Assembly (NCBI GenBank): GCA_023384415.1
Contig: JAHDWJ010000035.1
Location: 1-53,313 of the forward strand
Direction of reading: 5' to 3'
DNA from: Anaerolineae bacterium
GTDB lineage: Bacteria; Chloroflexota; Anaerolineae; Promineifilales; Promineifilaceae
DNA length: 53,313 nt
Below the pieces are notes generated by a model. It worked only from the letters and a program-made list of their open reading frames with translations. It did no database searches and was not told the DNA's origin. Shown here piece after piece: positions 1-7,900 of the stretch. Position 1 is the first letter of the stretch. Each line of letters starts with the position of its first letter. The position numbers and the translations under genes were made by a program.

Positions 1-278
1 CTAAACCTACCTTAAACCCCTGCCCAAAATTGTCTTGACAATCTAGGCCACCATAGTCTAGTCCTATAGACGAATAACAAGACATCCCTTCTGGGGATGG
101 AATGATGTTGGACGTGATCTTGAGTTAATAATGAACGAATTCGTGAAGAATGTACCGGTAAATAGGATACATGATGACCTACGAAACCTATTTGATTAGT
201 AGGTTTGTGTAAGAAGATTTTCAATCCAGATGTTGTGCAACATCCTGAAAAAACTGTAATCAGGTTAGGAGTGTTCAA
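1..278. other. Gene-free left edge
   Basis: No convincing gene lies here. The open frame on the minus strand has no recognisable motif and no ribosome binding site. The stretch contains a TTGTCTTGACAA palindrome near 30-42. It lies downstream of the minus-strand mrr-like gene and holds no obvious hairpin terminator. Confidence 0.5.
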
Positions 279-1295
279 TTACTCCGCCGGAATCCACACC
301 TTCCGCAACGGCACAATAGATTTGTATTCCGGTTCTAACTGCTCATAATGCTCCAACAACAGTTTGATAAACCCATCCCGGTCTAACAGTGTAACCGGCT
401 CACGGGAACCATCCGCCACCTGTTTGGCATCGCTGGTAAAACCGCCCGTTGAGACAAAAAGCCCATTATCCCCCTGACGCAAACTCCCCAAAAACGAGCG
501 CAGTTCGGCCCCACCGGTTGAATCTTTGCGATGTTTGACCTGACCTTTGATCCGAGGTGTACCAAAACCGAGCGCATCAGGATGGGCCACAATATCTATA
601 CCCTTGTCCCGGCCTGGTGGGGTACTGACGGCCCGGAAACCCATTGCCCGCAATACGGCCGCGACCAGATCCTGAAAATCATACGGATCAAGTTTGCTGA
701 TTAAATCGGCAATGAGTTCATTCGCTTTGCTTTCCGTCTCTTTATGAAACGGTGGGGTTTCTTCTTCTGTTGCGGCAACCACCGCCTTCACTTCTACTGT
801 ATCCCCTGTTGCCAGTTTGTGAATCTCATCCAGGTGATCATCCAGATTGAAGACGGTTAAGGTACTACCCATTGAATTCCGGGCTGGGGCTGGAAAATCA
901 TCACGAGAAACACGTTTTAACCAGTTGACCGGTCTGATATTGGGATAATCGTCAAAAAGAGCATTATCCTTAAACAAGTTTGGGTCATAGCGATATGGCC
1001 CGGTTATAAGACCTATAATCACTTCTCTGCTGTCTTTGATAGACGTAAGAACATAGTCGCCTTCTTTGATTTCACAGACAAAGCGGTACACCTGACCGGC
1101 ATTGACACCAACACGAGAAGGGGAATGATCGGGATAATGCTCAAGATAGCGGGCTTTGAACTGCTCCCGGCTCTTCAGCCCGGAGAGATCACCCATAGAC
1201 CAGCCAATCGCCACGACTTTTTTTACCTCTACCTGGCTGGCTAACTCGTTCTCATTGCCAGCCCGTACCATCCAAGCATGTTTTGGTTTGTTCAT
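279..1295 (-). CDS. Mrr-like restriction endonuclease
   Basis: Likely a modification-dependent (type IV) restriction enzyme of the Mrr family, 338 aa, acting on DNA in the cytoplasm. The C-terminal half (about residues 190-310) is an Mrr_cat fold of the PD-(D/E)XK type: the helix beginning LDPYDFQDLVAAVL, then GRDKGIDIVA carrying the catalytic Asp, then KGQVKHR carrying the Q-x-K pair. The N-terminal 160 residues resemble the small beta-rich recognition domain often found ahead of Mrr_cat. The call of an Mrr_cat enzyme is firm; the substrate (methylated DNA) is family knowledge. It ends a minus-strand series that begins with a truncated type I restriction gene, so this was a defence island. 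No GCGGCCGC octamer occurs in it, unlike most genes here, which fits a recent import. Confidence 0.85.
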   Translation of the reverse strand: MNKPKHAWMVRAGNENELASQVEVKKVVAIGWSMGDLSGLKSREQFKARYLEHYPDHSPSRVGVNAGQVYRFVCEIKEGDYVLTSIKDSREVIIGLITGPYRYDPNLFKDNALFDDYPNIRPVNWLKRVSRDDFPAPARNSMGSTLTVFNLDDHLDEIHKLATGDTVEVKAVVAATEEETPPFHKETESKANELIADLISKLDPYDFQDLVAAVLRAMGFRAVSTPPGRDKGIDIVAHPDALGFGTPRIKGQVKHRKDSTGGAELRSFLGSLRQGDNGLFVSTGGFTSDAKQVADGSREPVTLLDRDGFIKLLLEHYEQLEPEYKSIVPLRKVWIPAE

Positions 1296-1316
1296 GAGAA
1301 TTCCTATCTTTGAATA

Positions 1317-1619
1317 TCACTGCTTGTGCAACACCCAGGAAGAATTTACCTGACGAAAAATATCAGGGCTATTATGCTCTCTGACTTTTTTTACTGAACC
1401 TGTACCAATAAGTCGCCGGACAATTTGACTATGAAGAGCATCAAAGGGGTGTACCGCATCGGCATAAGTGGCTAACGCCTGGACATAAAGCCGTTGATTC
1501 CGGTGGGCCAACTTCAAAATGAACTCGTGGCTGTCAAACTCATCGCGTAGGGTGGCGAGGGTGGAAGGGAAAACCTGCTCTAATGCTCTCAGGGCTTCTT
1601 TTCGTGCTTGTTCTGACAT
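1317..1619 (-). CDS. Small hypothetical protein in restriction island
   Basis: An unrecognised protein of 100 aa. I chose the ATG giving MSEQARKEAL because AGGAGA sits 6 nt upstream; a longer frame to 1649 would run through this site. It is predicted soluble and mostly helical, with no signal peptide or catalytic motif that I can name. It lies between the remnant of a type I restriction gene, whose stop is about 14 nt upstream, and the Mrr-like gene. It probably belonged to the same minus-strand operon and may be an accessory of that system. The function is unknown. Confidence 0.6.
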   Translation of the reverse strand: MSEQARKEALRALEQVFPSTLATLRDEFDSHEFILKLAHRNQRLYVQALATYADAVHPFDALHSQIVRRLIGTGSVKKVREHNSPDIFRQVNSSWVLHKQ

Positions 1620-1633
1620 GATTCTCTCCTGTC

Positions 1634-1771
1634 TTAATCTTCCCCCCAAACGCGGGCAATACGGTCTTTGATTTTCTGCTCGAAGAGGCTGATAAGTTCA
1701 TGGGTTACTTTTACCAGTTTCTTCTCTTGCTCAATGTCGCATGTTATACGTTTTTGCACATCAAGATCAAC
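1634..1771 (-). pseudogene. 3' stump of a type I restriction-modification subunit
   Basis: Reading the minus strand from the IS boundary gives an open frame of about 45 codons ending in TAA at 1636-1634. Its tail (KLVKVTHELISLFEQKIKDR, then IARVWGED) looks like the extreme C terminus of type I HsdS or HsdM proteins. The assignment rests on this tail alone. The rest of the gene is missing: the IS3-family element starts directly at 1772, and the DNA beyond its other end is an unrelated transposase. The gene was therefore cut by insertion followed by a deletion, and the system is dead. Confidence 0.55.
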
Positions 1772-1787
1772 TGACCTTCCCCCAATT

Positions 1788-2678
1788 TTATGGACACTCA
1801 GTTAAGCCTAACTGATGCTGACGTTGATAATAGGCCGCTTCATAGACCTCTGGGCTGACATAGCCCAACGTCGAGTGGCGACGCTGCCTATTGTAGAAGG
1901 CTTCAATGTAAAAGAAAATGACCGTTCGGGCTTGGTCGCGGGTTTCGTAGAGGAGATGGTAGACGTGTTCCATTTTCAATGTGCCAAAGAAGCTTTCGGT
2001 AGGAGCATTGTCGTAACAGTTGCCAGTGCCACTCATACTGGCCACAAAGTGATTGTCCTTTAGCAACTGTTGATATGGCTGGCCGGTATACTGGCTGCCC
2101 CGATCCGTGTGATGCAGCAATCCTGGTGGCGGCTGTCGGCGCTGGATGGCCATCTGGATGGCCGCCAGAACCAGGTCACTGGTCAGGCGGGCCGACATCG
2201 CCCAACCGACAATTCGGCGAGAGAAGAGATCCACAACCACGGCCAGATACAGCCAACCCTCTAGTGTGGGAATGTAGGTGATGTCTGCTGTCCACTTCTG
2301 ATTGGGGGCGGCAGCCGTGAAATCCCTCTCTAGCCGGTTGGGCACCACCGGATGGGTCGCCTTGGCCTGGGTCGTCACCTTGTATCGCTTTTTCTGTTTG
2401 GCAGCTATGCCCTCTTTTTTCATCAACCGAGCCACCCGATTTTGGCTACAAATCACCTTTTCTTGCACTGCCGCGTAAATACGAGGACTGTCATAGGTGC
2501 CATTACTGGTCGCATGAGCCGCCTTGATTTCTTTGAGTAATTCTTGATTGGCCATCTCCCGCTGACTGCACAGCCGTCCCTGCCAGGCATAATACCCGCT
2601 GGGCGACACAGCCAACACCCGACACATGAGCGTTACCATGAATTCCTCGCGGTGCTCCTTGATGAACTGGTATCTCAT
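1788..2678 (-). CDS. IS3-family transposase OrfB (DDE integrase domain)
   Basis: The catalytic half of the transposase, 296 aa from the ATG giving MRYQFIKEH. An HTH_21-like region (VSPSGYYAW) precedes an rve integrase core with the full catalytic triad: Asp in WTADITYIP, Asp in HHTDRGSQY and Glu in APTESFFGTLK, followed by the usual C-terminal YNRQRRHSTLGYVSP motif. The active enzyme is expected to be the OrfAB fusion made by -1 slippage in an A7 run at 2714-2708. The open frame extends further upstream because it overlaps orfA in the -1 frame. Confidence 0.93.
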   Translation of the reverse strand: MRYQFIKEHREEFMVTLMCRVLAVSPSGYYAWQGRLCSQREMANQELLKEIKAAHATSNGTYDSPRIYAAVQEKVICSQNRVARLMKKEGIAAKQKKRYKVTTQAKATHPVVPNRLERDFTAAAPNQKWTADITYIPTLEGWLYLAVVVDLFSRRIVGWAMSARLTSDLVLAAIQMAIQRRQPPPGLLHHTDRGSQYTGQPYQQLLKDNHFVASMSGTGNCYDNAPTESFFGTLKMEHVYHLLYETRDQARTVIFFYIEAFYNRQRRHSTLGYVSPEVYEAAYYQRQHQLGLTECP

Positions 2679-2971
2679 GGCTTTGGGCTGCTGAAGATGG
2701 CCACTGCTTTTTTTAGAATGTCCCGCTCTTGTTGGGCCACCGCTAATTCCCGTTTCAATCGCCGAATCTCTTCTTGCTCTGGTGTTGATCGTCCCTGTCC
2801 AGGAAAGGCCACCGCCCCCTGCTGCTGTTGCTGCCGTTTCCATTTGTTGAGCAAGCCATGGGTAATGCCCAGATCGCGCTCGACTTCATATACCCCTTTG
2901 CCGCTGCTGGCCTGCAACCGAACGGCTTCTTGCTTAAATTCTGCTGTGTATGTTCTTCTATTACTTGTCAT
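2675..2971 (-). CDS. IS3-family transposase OrfA
   Basis: A 98-aa DNA-binding half of the transposase. It begins MTSNRRTYTAEFKQEAVRL, typical of IS3 OrfA, with a helix-turn-helix (about residues 15-45) and a C-terminal leucine zipper (EEIRRLKRELAVAQQERDIL) used for multimerisation. Its last codons overlap the start of orfB. An A_AAA_AAA slippery heptamer in frame near the end lets a fraction of ribosomes continue into orfB. It starts 63 nt inside the right end of the element. Confidence 0.92.
   Translation of the reverse strand: MTSNRRTYTAEFKQEAVRLQASSGKGVYEVERDLGITHGLLNKWKRQQQQQGAVAFPGQGRSTPEQEEIRRLKRELAVAQQERDILKKAVAIFSSPKP
2708..2714 (-). promoter_or_regulatory. Programmed -1 frameshift site of the IS
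   Basis: Seven T on the plus strand give A_AAA_AAA on the minus strand, in the exact codon phase for simultaneous -1 slippage. After slipping, translation enters the orfB frame (SSGHLQQPKAM) and yields the OrfAB transposase. Confidence 0.8.
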
Positions 2972-3034
2972 AATATTCCTCCGAAAAAGTATACTTGGTC
3001 TTAACCGGTTGTCGACTTTTTCGGGGGAAGGTCA

Positions 3035-3232
3035 CTTGCTCTTATAACCATTGGCGTGGCCTTGGCGTTCGGCCGTGCGTTCATACGGCCCTGCCCCCAG
3101 GTGTTTCTGGCGTTCTATCTGCATCGCCGTATTGATCACCGTCCGGATCATTTCGGGCACAAATTCCAGCCCTTGTTGGGCAATTTGTTCCAGCCATTCT
3201 TCTGGTAAGGTACAATTGGTGAGGTAGGTCAT
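3035..3232 (-). pseudogene. N-terminal stump of an IS256-family transposase
   Basis: The minus-strand frame starting at 3232 encodes about 66 residues with the hallmark N-terminal region of Mutator/IS256 transposases: QGLEFVPEMIRTVINTAMQ, then KHLGAGPYERTAERQGHANG. It stops at the IS3 boundary, and the remaining 330 or so codons expected for this family are absent from the window. A region near 3298-3327 looks like the outer end of the IS256 element. Confidence 0.85.
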
Positions 3233-3297
3233 GGTGTTTCTCCTTTTAGGTTGTTTGGTAACGCCTTAAGGATACACAATGGCCTACCGACCTTCTA

Positions 3298-3327
3298 CTT
3301 TTTACAGAAAGTAATTTACACTATCGT
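3298..3327. repeat. Possible terminal inverted repeat of the broken IS256 element
   Basis: The AT-rich motif around TTTTTACAGAAAGTAATTTA lies about 70-90 bp upstream of the transposase stump and resembles the ends of IS256-family elements. The partner end is lost, so this cannot be confirmed by pairing. Confidence 0.35.
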
Positions 3328-3411
3328 CATGAAAACCCCACGAACCCTGATCTCATAGGAAATATATATAATGTATAGTTGGTATAGTTGAACTCTTTTG
3401 GCTATGATTTA

Positions 3412-3705
3412 ATGATGACCCGATGGATGATGGCGGCTTTAGTTTTTTTGTTTATCGTTTTTACGCCAACGGCGGTGTGGGTATGTGATCGCCTGTTTGG
3501 GGACGCGGCCGCACCCCCTGATTGTTTGCATATAGCTGAGATGGTTGACGGGATGACCCAGCTAAATTTTGGGCAGGTCTCGTTACATCTCCCTCTACCC
3601 GCATTGGTTGAGCCCGATCCATGGCCGTTTGTTTATCCTCTATTGCCCTACGCTGCTGGGGTCCAGGCTCATGCACCCTCTCCTCTACTCCCCCCGCCTC
3701 GCTAA
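3412..3705 (+). CDS. Small membrane-anchored or exported hypothetical protein
   Basis: An unrecognised protein of 97 aa starting from the double ATG at 3412; a TTG start at 3388 is also open. The first 25 residues are strongly hydrophobic (MMAALVFLFIVFTPTAVWV) and look like a signal peptide or anchor. The rest is short and Pro-rich at the C terminus. It is the first gene after the broken IS region and the first to carry the GCGGCCGC octamer (3505). It precedes exported copper/redox proteins, though a repeat of about 60 bp separates them. No good ribosome binding site is visible, so the gene itself is uncertain. Confidence 0.4.
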   Translation: MMTRWMMAALVFLFIVFTPTAVWVCDRLFGDAAAPPDCLHIAEMVDGMTQLNFGQVSLHLPLPALVEPDPWPFVYPLLPYAAGVQAHAPSPLLPPPR

Positions 3706-3748
3706 AAACAAACTGCCTAAATGTCGTCTTGAAAATTAATTATTTTCA

Positions 3749-3809
3749 CCACGAATTAAACGAATTAACACGAAGGTCATAAATTCGTGTCAATTTGTGA
3801 AATTCGTGG
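3749..3809. repeat. Imperfect inverted repeat (CACGAATT type)
   Basis: Two 26-bp arms at 3749-3774 and 3784-3809 pair at 22 of 26 positions around a short loop, built from CACGAATTAA-like words. It would form a long hairpin between two plus-strand genes. Similar words recur in intergenic DNA of many bacteria, so this is probably a dispersed repeat rather than a specific terminator. Confidence 0.7.
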
Positions 3810-3854
3810 CTAAAATTTCTTTAGCTCTGGCTTGCCCAGGTCAGGATAAACCCT

Positions 3855-4454
3855 ATGTCTCGCAATCACCCTTTTGTTTTTCTCGCCGCCTTAATGATAG
3901 TGGGTTGGGCGTGGCTCGCGGCCGCACGCCCAACCCTGGCCCACAGCAGCAATACCGTTGGCCCGTATACCCTGGTCGTCGGTTGGGTCCATGAACCCCC
4001 CCTCGTAGGGGAGCGAAACGCCATTCTTCTCATCGTCACGGAAACGGCCAGCAAGACCCCCGTCATCGGGGTTGAAGCCAATTTGACCGCCCAGGTAATG
4101 TATGGCCGGACGACGTTCCGGGGGAATCTGAACCCTACGGCTGTGCCTGGTGAATATACCCTGGAACTCATCCCCACAGTGCGCGGGCAGTACAACCTGT
4201 ATCTATCGGGTAGAATTGGGGAGACGGATGTGGAGATAACGGTTGAGCCGGAGGAAGTGTTCGCGGCCGCGCGGCTGCAATTCCCTGAAGCTCCCCCCGA
4301 TACGCTGACCCTTAACCAGCAGATCACCACCCTGGAAACCCAACTCCGCCAAACTCGCATCCTGGCCTTTATCAGCATTGGCGTTGGCTTATTAGGGTTG
4401 ATCCTGGCAGGCGTTAGCTGGTGGAAGAAGGGGGGGGGAGTCGGCAACGAATGA
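3855..4454 (+). CDS. Exported YtkA/FixH-like protein with C-terminal membrane anchor
   Basis: A 199-aa protein with an N-terminal signal sequence (residues about 8-30, ending AAARPTLAHS), a beta-sandwich domain (about 35-135) reminiscent of YtkA/FixH-type domains, a short coiled coil (about 150-168) and one C-terminal membrane helix (LAFISIGVGLLGLILAGVSW) followed by Lys residues. It should sit on the outside of the cytoplasmic membrane. The YtkA likeness is my reading of the fold pattern (GEYTLELIPTVRGQYNLYL) and is moderate. It lies upstream of a His-rich lipoprotein and a CopC-CopD-cytochrome fusion, suggesting metal or redox work at the membrane. It carries octamers at 3918 and 4263. Its stop codon is inside a dispersed 50-bp repeat. 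Confidence 0.65.
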   Translation: MSRNHPFVFLAALMIVGWAWLAAARPTLAHSSNTVGPYTLVVGWVHEPPLVGERNAILLIVTETASKTPVIGVEANLTAQVMYGRTTFRGNLNPTAVPGEYTLELIPTVRGQYNLYLSGRIGETDVEITVEPEEVFAAARLQFPEAPPDTLTLNQQITTLETQLRQTRILAFISIGVGLLGLILAGVSWWKKGGGVGNE

Positions 4455-4500
4455 ATGAAAATTTGTAGCGCGATTTTCCCAATCGCGTATCGAACTGGAA
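4451..4500 (+). repeat. 50-bp dispersed hairpin repeat, copy 1
   Basis: It runs from ATGAATGAAAATTTGTAGCG to ATCGAACTGGAA. The reverse complement of 43435-43484 matches it at 48 of 50 positions. The centre folds as GCGATT-TTCCC-AATCGC. The two differences lie at the loop edge and in copy 2 lengthen the stem to GCGATTT-TCT-AAATCGC, so pairing is kept. Copy 1 overlaps the stop codon of the preceding gene. Confidence 0.9.
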
Positions 4501-4524
4501 GTTTGATTTACTGAGGAGCATATC

Positions 4525-4953
4525 ATGTCACGTTTTTTACAAACGCTTATTTTACTTATCCTGGTAGCCATGTTTGCGGCCGCGTGTGCCTCTGGCAACC
4601 ATAGTAACAATGATCACAGCCATGACGAAGATGACCATGACCCTAATCATGGTCGGGTGCCTAACAACGGGGCCGTCATTCGTTTAATTTCGCCTACCGA
4701 TGGGGCCACTTTCGCTCGTAATGAAGAGATTGTCGTGCAGGTAGAAGTAGAAAACTTCACCCTAGGGGAAGATGGCAAACATTGGCACATTTTTGTGGGT
4801 GATAGGGAATATGCCATGGTAATGGGGGCCAACCCAAGCGATGTGATACGTGGCCTGGAGCCAGGAGAATACCTTATTTCCGTCTATCTTTCCGACGCCG
4901 ATCACAATGATTTAGAAGATGGGGATTCAGCAACAATTACAGTGACACCATAG
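4525..4953 (+). CDS. His/Asp-rich lipoprotein
   Basis: A 142-aa lipoprotein: signal peptide with lipobox AAAC (Cys near residue 21), then a His/Asp-rich stretch (residues about 25-43, NDHSHDEDDHDPNHG) likely to bind divalent metal. An immunoglobulin-like domain with conserved GKHWHIFVGDREYAMVMG follows, similar to domains in DUF4399-type proteins. GAGGAG lies about 9 nt before the ATG. It precedes the CopC-CopD fusion by about 65 nt and probably shares its transcript, so a role as an extracellular copper carrier is a reasonable inference but unproven. Confidence 0.75.
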   Translation: MSRFLQTLILLILVAMFAAACASGNHSNNDHSHDEDDHDPNHGRVPNNGAVIRLISPTDGATFARNEEIVVQVEVENFTLGEDGKHWHIFVGDREYAMVMGANPSDVIRGLEPGEYLISVYLSDADHNDLEDGDSATITVTP

Positions 4954-5017
4954 GCAGTAGTGAGTGGTTGGCGGTCGGCCGTCACTTGAATCCGCCAGAC
5001 CACCAGAGCAGACTATT

Positions 5018-7303
5018 ATGTTTAAGATCATCAAAGTAGGGGGATTAGTCGCGGCCGCGTGCCTCATCATCTGGCTCACCTTAGCCCCACCAGCCCAGGC
5101 CCACGCCATCCCCGTCACTACCAACCCCCGGGCCAACGCCATCCTGGAAAACAGCCCCCCGGAACTGTCCATCCAGTTCAGCGAGCCAGTCGTCCCCAAC
5201 CTAAGCCGCATCGCCCTGCTCACCCAGGCCGGGCAAAGCATTAGTACCGGCGAACTGGTGCCCTCGAACGATAACAGCAGCCTGCGCCTCTCTCTGCCAC
5301 CGCTCAACAACGGCACTTACCTGGTAAGCTGGCATGTCCTCTCCGCCGTTGATGGGCACACAACCAGCGGCAGCTTTTCCTTTGGCGTGGGCGTCACCTC
5401 CCTGGGGCTAACCAGTGTAGCCACCGATACCTCAGTCCGCATTGCCCCTATGAGCATCACCGCCCGCTGGGGCACCCTGCTGGGTGTGACCTTGCTGCTG
5501 GGCTTATACGCCTTTCGCCTGTTCATCTTGCCAGAGAAATACCCCCTGACTCGTACCCACCTCCGCCTGCCCTGGCTGGGGCTGATTTTCCTGGGCGTAG
5601 GGCTGATTCTCACCCTGCTGGATCAATCCAGCCAATATGATTTATGGCAAATGGATAATTTCCGCACCTGGTTGGGTACCCGCTTCGGCCAGATGTGGCT
5701 GCTGCGCCTGCTCCTGACTGGGGCCAATGCCTATCTGTTGGTGATAGTGCGGGGAAAAATCCTGGGGAACGTTGGGGCATTGGCGGGCACTGAGGAACAC
5801 ACACCCCCTCACCCCCTCGCCCCATCGCCCCCTCTCTACTGGCTTGGCCTGCTCCTCAGCCTGGGGCTGGGGCTAACCAGTTCAATGGTGAGCCACAGTG
5901 CGGCCCTGCGGCAAGGGAGCCTGACAGCTACGTTGATAGATTTGGCCCATCTCGCTGCCGCGGCCATCTGGATTGGGGCCTTGCTCCAGTTAGCCCTGAC
6001 CCTATGGCAAGGCCGGCATCTGCCAGATGAAGCCCGTTCCCGGTTAAACCTTGAGCTAAACCTGAACTTCTCTGGGGTGGGTGCGGCCGCGGTGGGCATC
6101 CTCATCCTCAGTGGCAGCTTTCTGGCCTATACCCACGTTGCCAGTTGGAGTTCCCTCGTTGGCACCCATTACGGCCTCACCCTGCTGGCCAAAGTCGCCC
6201 TGACGCTGCCTACCTTCTTCATCGCCTCCCTCAACCTGCTCGTCATCAAACCCAAACTGGCCGAGAGGTCAACCCCACCGACCATCTTGCGCCGGTTCAG
6301 CCAACTGGTACGGCTGGAGACAGCAATCGCCATCCTCATCCTGCTGGCGGCGGGCATCCTCATCGAACTACAGCGGGCCGCCGATGCTCCCCTTCTGGCC
6401 GATGATCCTGGCCGCCTGGTCGTAGAGCAAACCGTAGACGATCTCACCATCACCCTGGCTATCGAGCCAGCCCTCATTGGCAACAATACCTTTGACATCT
6501 TCCTCACCGATGCCCAAGGCAACCCGATCGCCGACGCCAGCCGCCTGCTTCTGCGCTACACCTTCTTGGGGCAATCCCTGGGGGCGGATGAGGGGCAGGC
6601 GATGCCCCACGATGACGGTCATTACCAACTGCAAGGGAGCTACATCAGCCTGATCGGAGAGTGGCAGGTTGAGATCGCCATCCGGCGACCGGGCCACTAT
6701 GATACCTTTGCCCCGTTCCGTTTAGAGGCCGGCCTGGGGGGCACCATCCGCCCCCTTGCCAGCCAGGAAACCAGCTTGGGAGAGCGATTTGCCCGTTTTA
6801 TGACCATCATGGGGGGTGGGGTTGCGGGTATCTTTTTCCTGCTCTTTGGCCTGGGATGGCTGTTCCTGGCCCGACAGGCGGCCCATACCCCCGCTCAACT
6901 TATCCCCCTGGTTGGATTAGGCGCGTTTATGATTCTGTCTGGGGGCAATATGGCCTACATCTTCTTTAGCCAGAATTACACCCCGGGCAAATTCCTGACT
7001 AACCCCATCCTGCCTGACAGCCAATCTATCACTATTGGTGAAACGATTTACCGGGAAGATTGTGTTGTTTGTCATGGGCCAATGGGGTTAGGGGATGGGC
7101 CGGGAGCGGTTGGCTTAAATCCGGCCCCGGTCAATTTTGCCGCCGGCCACACCGCCACCCACTCTGACGGCGATTTATTTTACTGGATTAAAAATGGGGT
7201 CCGTGGTTCCGCTATGCCTGGGTATGGGGAGAAGTTTAGTGATGAGGAGATGTGGCACCTGGTGAATTATGTGCGCCGCTTAAGTATGCAGAGCTTTCCG
7301 TAG
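5018..7303 (+). CDS. CopC-CopD-cytochrome c fusion protein
   Basis: A 761-aa membrane protein starting at MFKIIKVGG; an upstream GTG at 4964 is possible. Order: signal peptide (residues 1-29, ending AQAHA, whose His is the usual first CopC copper ligand); CopC domain (30-125) with WHVLSAVDGHTTSGS; a CopD-type region of eight or so membrane helices (about 150-460); an extracytoplasmic beta domain (about 470-590, YtkA-like); two more helices; and a C-terminal cytochrome c domain with CVVCH and a distal Met in RGSAMPGYGEKF. CopC and CopD fusions (YcnJ type) handle copper uptake. The added haem domain suggests delivery to, or electron exchange with, a cuproenzyme such as cytochrome oxidase. Octamers at 5051 and 6083. 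Confidence 0.9.
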   Translation: MFKIIKVGGLVAAACLIIWLTLAPPAQAHAIPVTTNPRANAILENSPPELSIQFSEPVVPNLSRIALLTQAGQSISTGELVPSNDNSSLRLSLPPLNNGTYLVSWHVLSAVDGHTTSGSFSFGVGVTSLGLTSVATDTSVRIAPMSITARWGTLLGVTLLLGLYAFRLFILPEKYPLTRTHLRLPWLGLIFLGVGLILTLLDQSSQYDLWQMDNFRTWLGTRFGQMWLLRLLLTGANAYLLVIVRGKILGNVGALAGTEEHTPPHPLAPSPPLYWLGLLLSLGLGLTSSMVSHSAALRQGSLTATLIDLAHLAAAAIWIGALLQLALTLWQGRHLPDEARSRLNLELNLNFSGVGAAAVGILILSGSFLAYTHVASWSSLVGTHYGLTLLAKVALTLPTFFIASLNLLVIKPKLAERSTPPTILRRFSQLVRLETAIAILILLAAGILIELQRAADAPLLADDPGRLVVEQTVDDLTITLAIEPALIGNNTFDIFLTDAQGNPIADASRLLLRYTFLGQSLGADEGQAMPHDDGHYQLQGSYISLIGEWQVEIAIRRPGHYDTFAPFRLEAGLGGTIRPLASQETSLGERFARFMTIMGGGVAGIFFLLFGLGWLFLARQAAHTPAQLIPLVGLGAFMILSGGNMAYIFFSQNYTPGKFLTNPILPDSQSITIGETIYREDCVVCHGPMGLGDGPGAVGLNPAPVNFAAGHTATHSDGDLFYWIKNGVRGSAMPGYGEKFSDEEMWHLVNYVRRLSMQSFP

Positions 7304-7467
7304 GTGAACAAAGAATTTCGGCATGGTTGACCTTTTTTGATCGCGGTTGGCGGTCGAATTTGTCAAGACAATTTCATTGTGCCTGGTTCATGGGAGTAGC
7401 TTATAATTCCGGCTATCTACTCATCCCTCAGTTCTCAACACCCAGTCCTATTCCAGGAGGCATGTCA

Positions 7468-7839
7468 ATGAAACTTATTAACCGGGGAGCCATTGTCGTC
7501 AGGGTCAAACAGCCGTTTATAGATTGGCTAAACCAACTACCAGATACCACAACCCCTTATACGGCCGATGATTTTAAGGAAGATTGTACCGTTTTACTGA
7601 TTCCTGATTTTCCCAGCCTGGAAGAGATGGAAGCGTTTATTAACCCGCTCAAGCCGGATTTGTTTGAGGAAGAGCTGCTCAACTATAGTGATAATCCCCG
7701 CTTATGGCCGGATGATTTAACGGCGCGGCGGTTTGATGCCTGGTTTGACCTGGAGGTACATTCGATTGTATATGACGCGGCCGCGACCCCTATTGTCGTT
7801 GAAGAAGATAATGAAGATGAGGATGAGGACACCTGGTAA
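7468..7839 (+). CDS. Conserved hypothetical acidic protein
   Basis: A 123-aa soluble protein. I chose MKLINRGAIVV (ATG at 7468) because AGGAGG ends 7 nt before it; the ATG at 7462 would be too close. It begins with a beta-strand (AIVVRVKQPFIDWLNQLP) and contains EDCTVLLIPDF and the pattern RRFDAWFDLEVHSIVYD, ending in a very acidic tail (EEDNEDEDEDTW). I recognise this as a small family of unknown function but cannot name it. It has one octamer (7777), which encodes the Ala-Ala-Ala in YDAAATP. Confidence 0.7.
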   Translation: MKLINRGAIVVRVKQPFIDWLNQLPDTTTPYTADDFKEDCTVLLIPDFPSLEEMEAFINPLKPDLFEEELLNYSDNPRLWPDDLTARRFDAWFDLEVHSIVYDAAATPIVVEEDNEDEDEDTW

Positions 7840-7900
7840 AACCGCCATCATCGGTGTAATCATCCTGGGGCTGCTCCTGGTTAGCTGCGCGGTTGAATGA
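7823..7900 (+). CDS. 25-aa lipoprotein-like peptide
   Basis: An ATG inside the end of the preceding gene opens a 25-codon frame, MRTPGKTAIIGVIILGLLLV followed by SCAVE. It has a basic start, a hydrophobic stretch and a lipobox LVSC near the end, so it reads like a minimal lipoprotein signal. It overlaps the 3' end of the minus-strand glycosyltransferase by 20 nt. It could be a real small lipopeptide or the truncated head of a lipoprotein gene cut where the glycan cluster begins. No strong ribosome binding site except the purine-rich GATGAGGATGAGG just upstream. Confidence 0.35.
   Translation: MRTPGKTAIIGVIILGLLLVSCAVE

Larger units (their letters stand above)
1772..3034 (-). mobile_element. 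IS3-family insertion sequence, complete
   Basis: A 1,263-bp element with matching 12-bp terminal repeats, TGACCTTCCCCC at 1772-1783 and its complement at 3023-3034. It has the two overlapping minus-strand frames (orfA, orfB) joined by a programmed -1 frameshift, as usual for IS3. Size, ends and both frames look intact, so it may be active. The flanks do not match (AAC before the left end, CTT after the right end), so there is no target duplication. The left flank is a type I restriction gene and the right flank an IS256-type transposase, which points to an adjacent deletion or recombination after insertion. Confidence 0.92.

Noticed and set aside
12..278. Minus-strand open frame of 88 codons
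   Set aside because: No motif, odd composition, no ribosome binding site, and it follows repeat-like AT-rich DNA.
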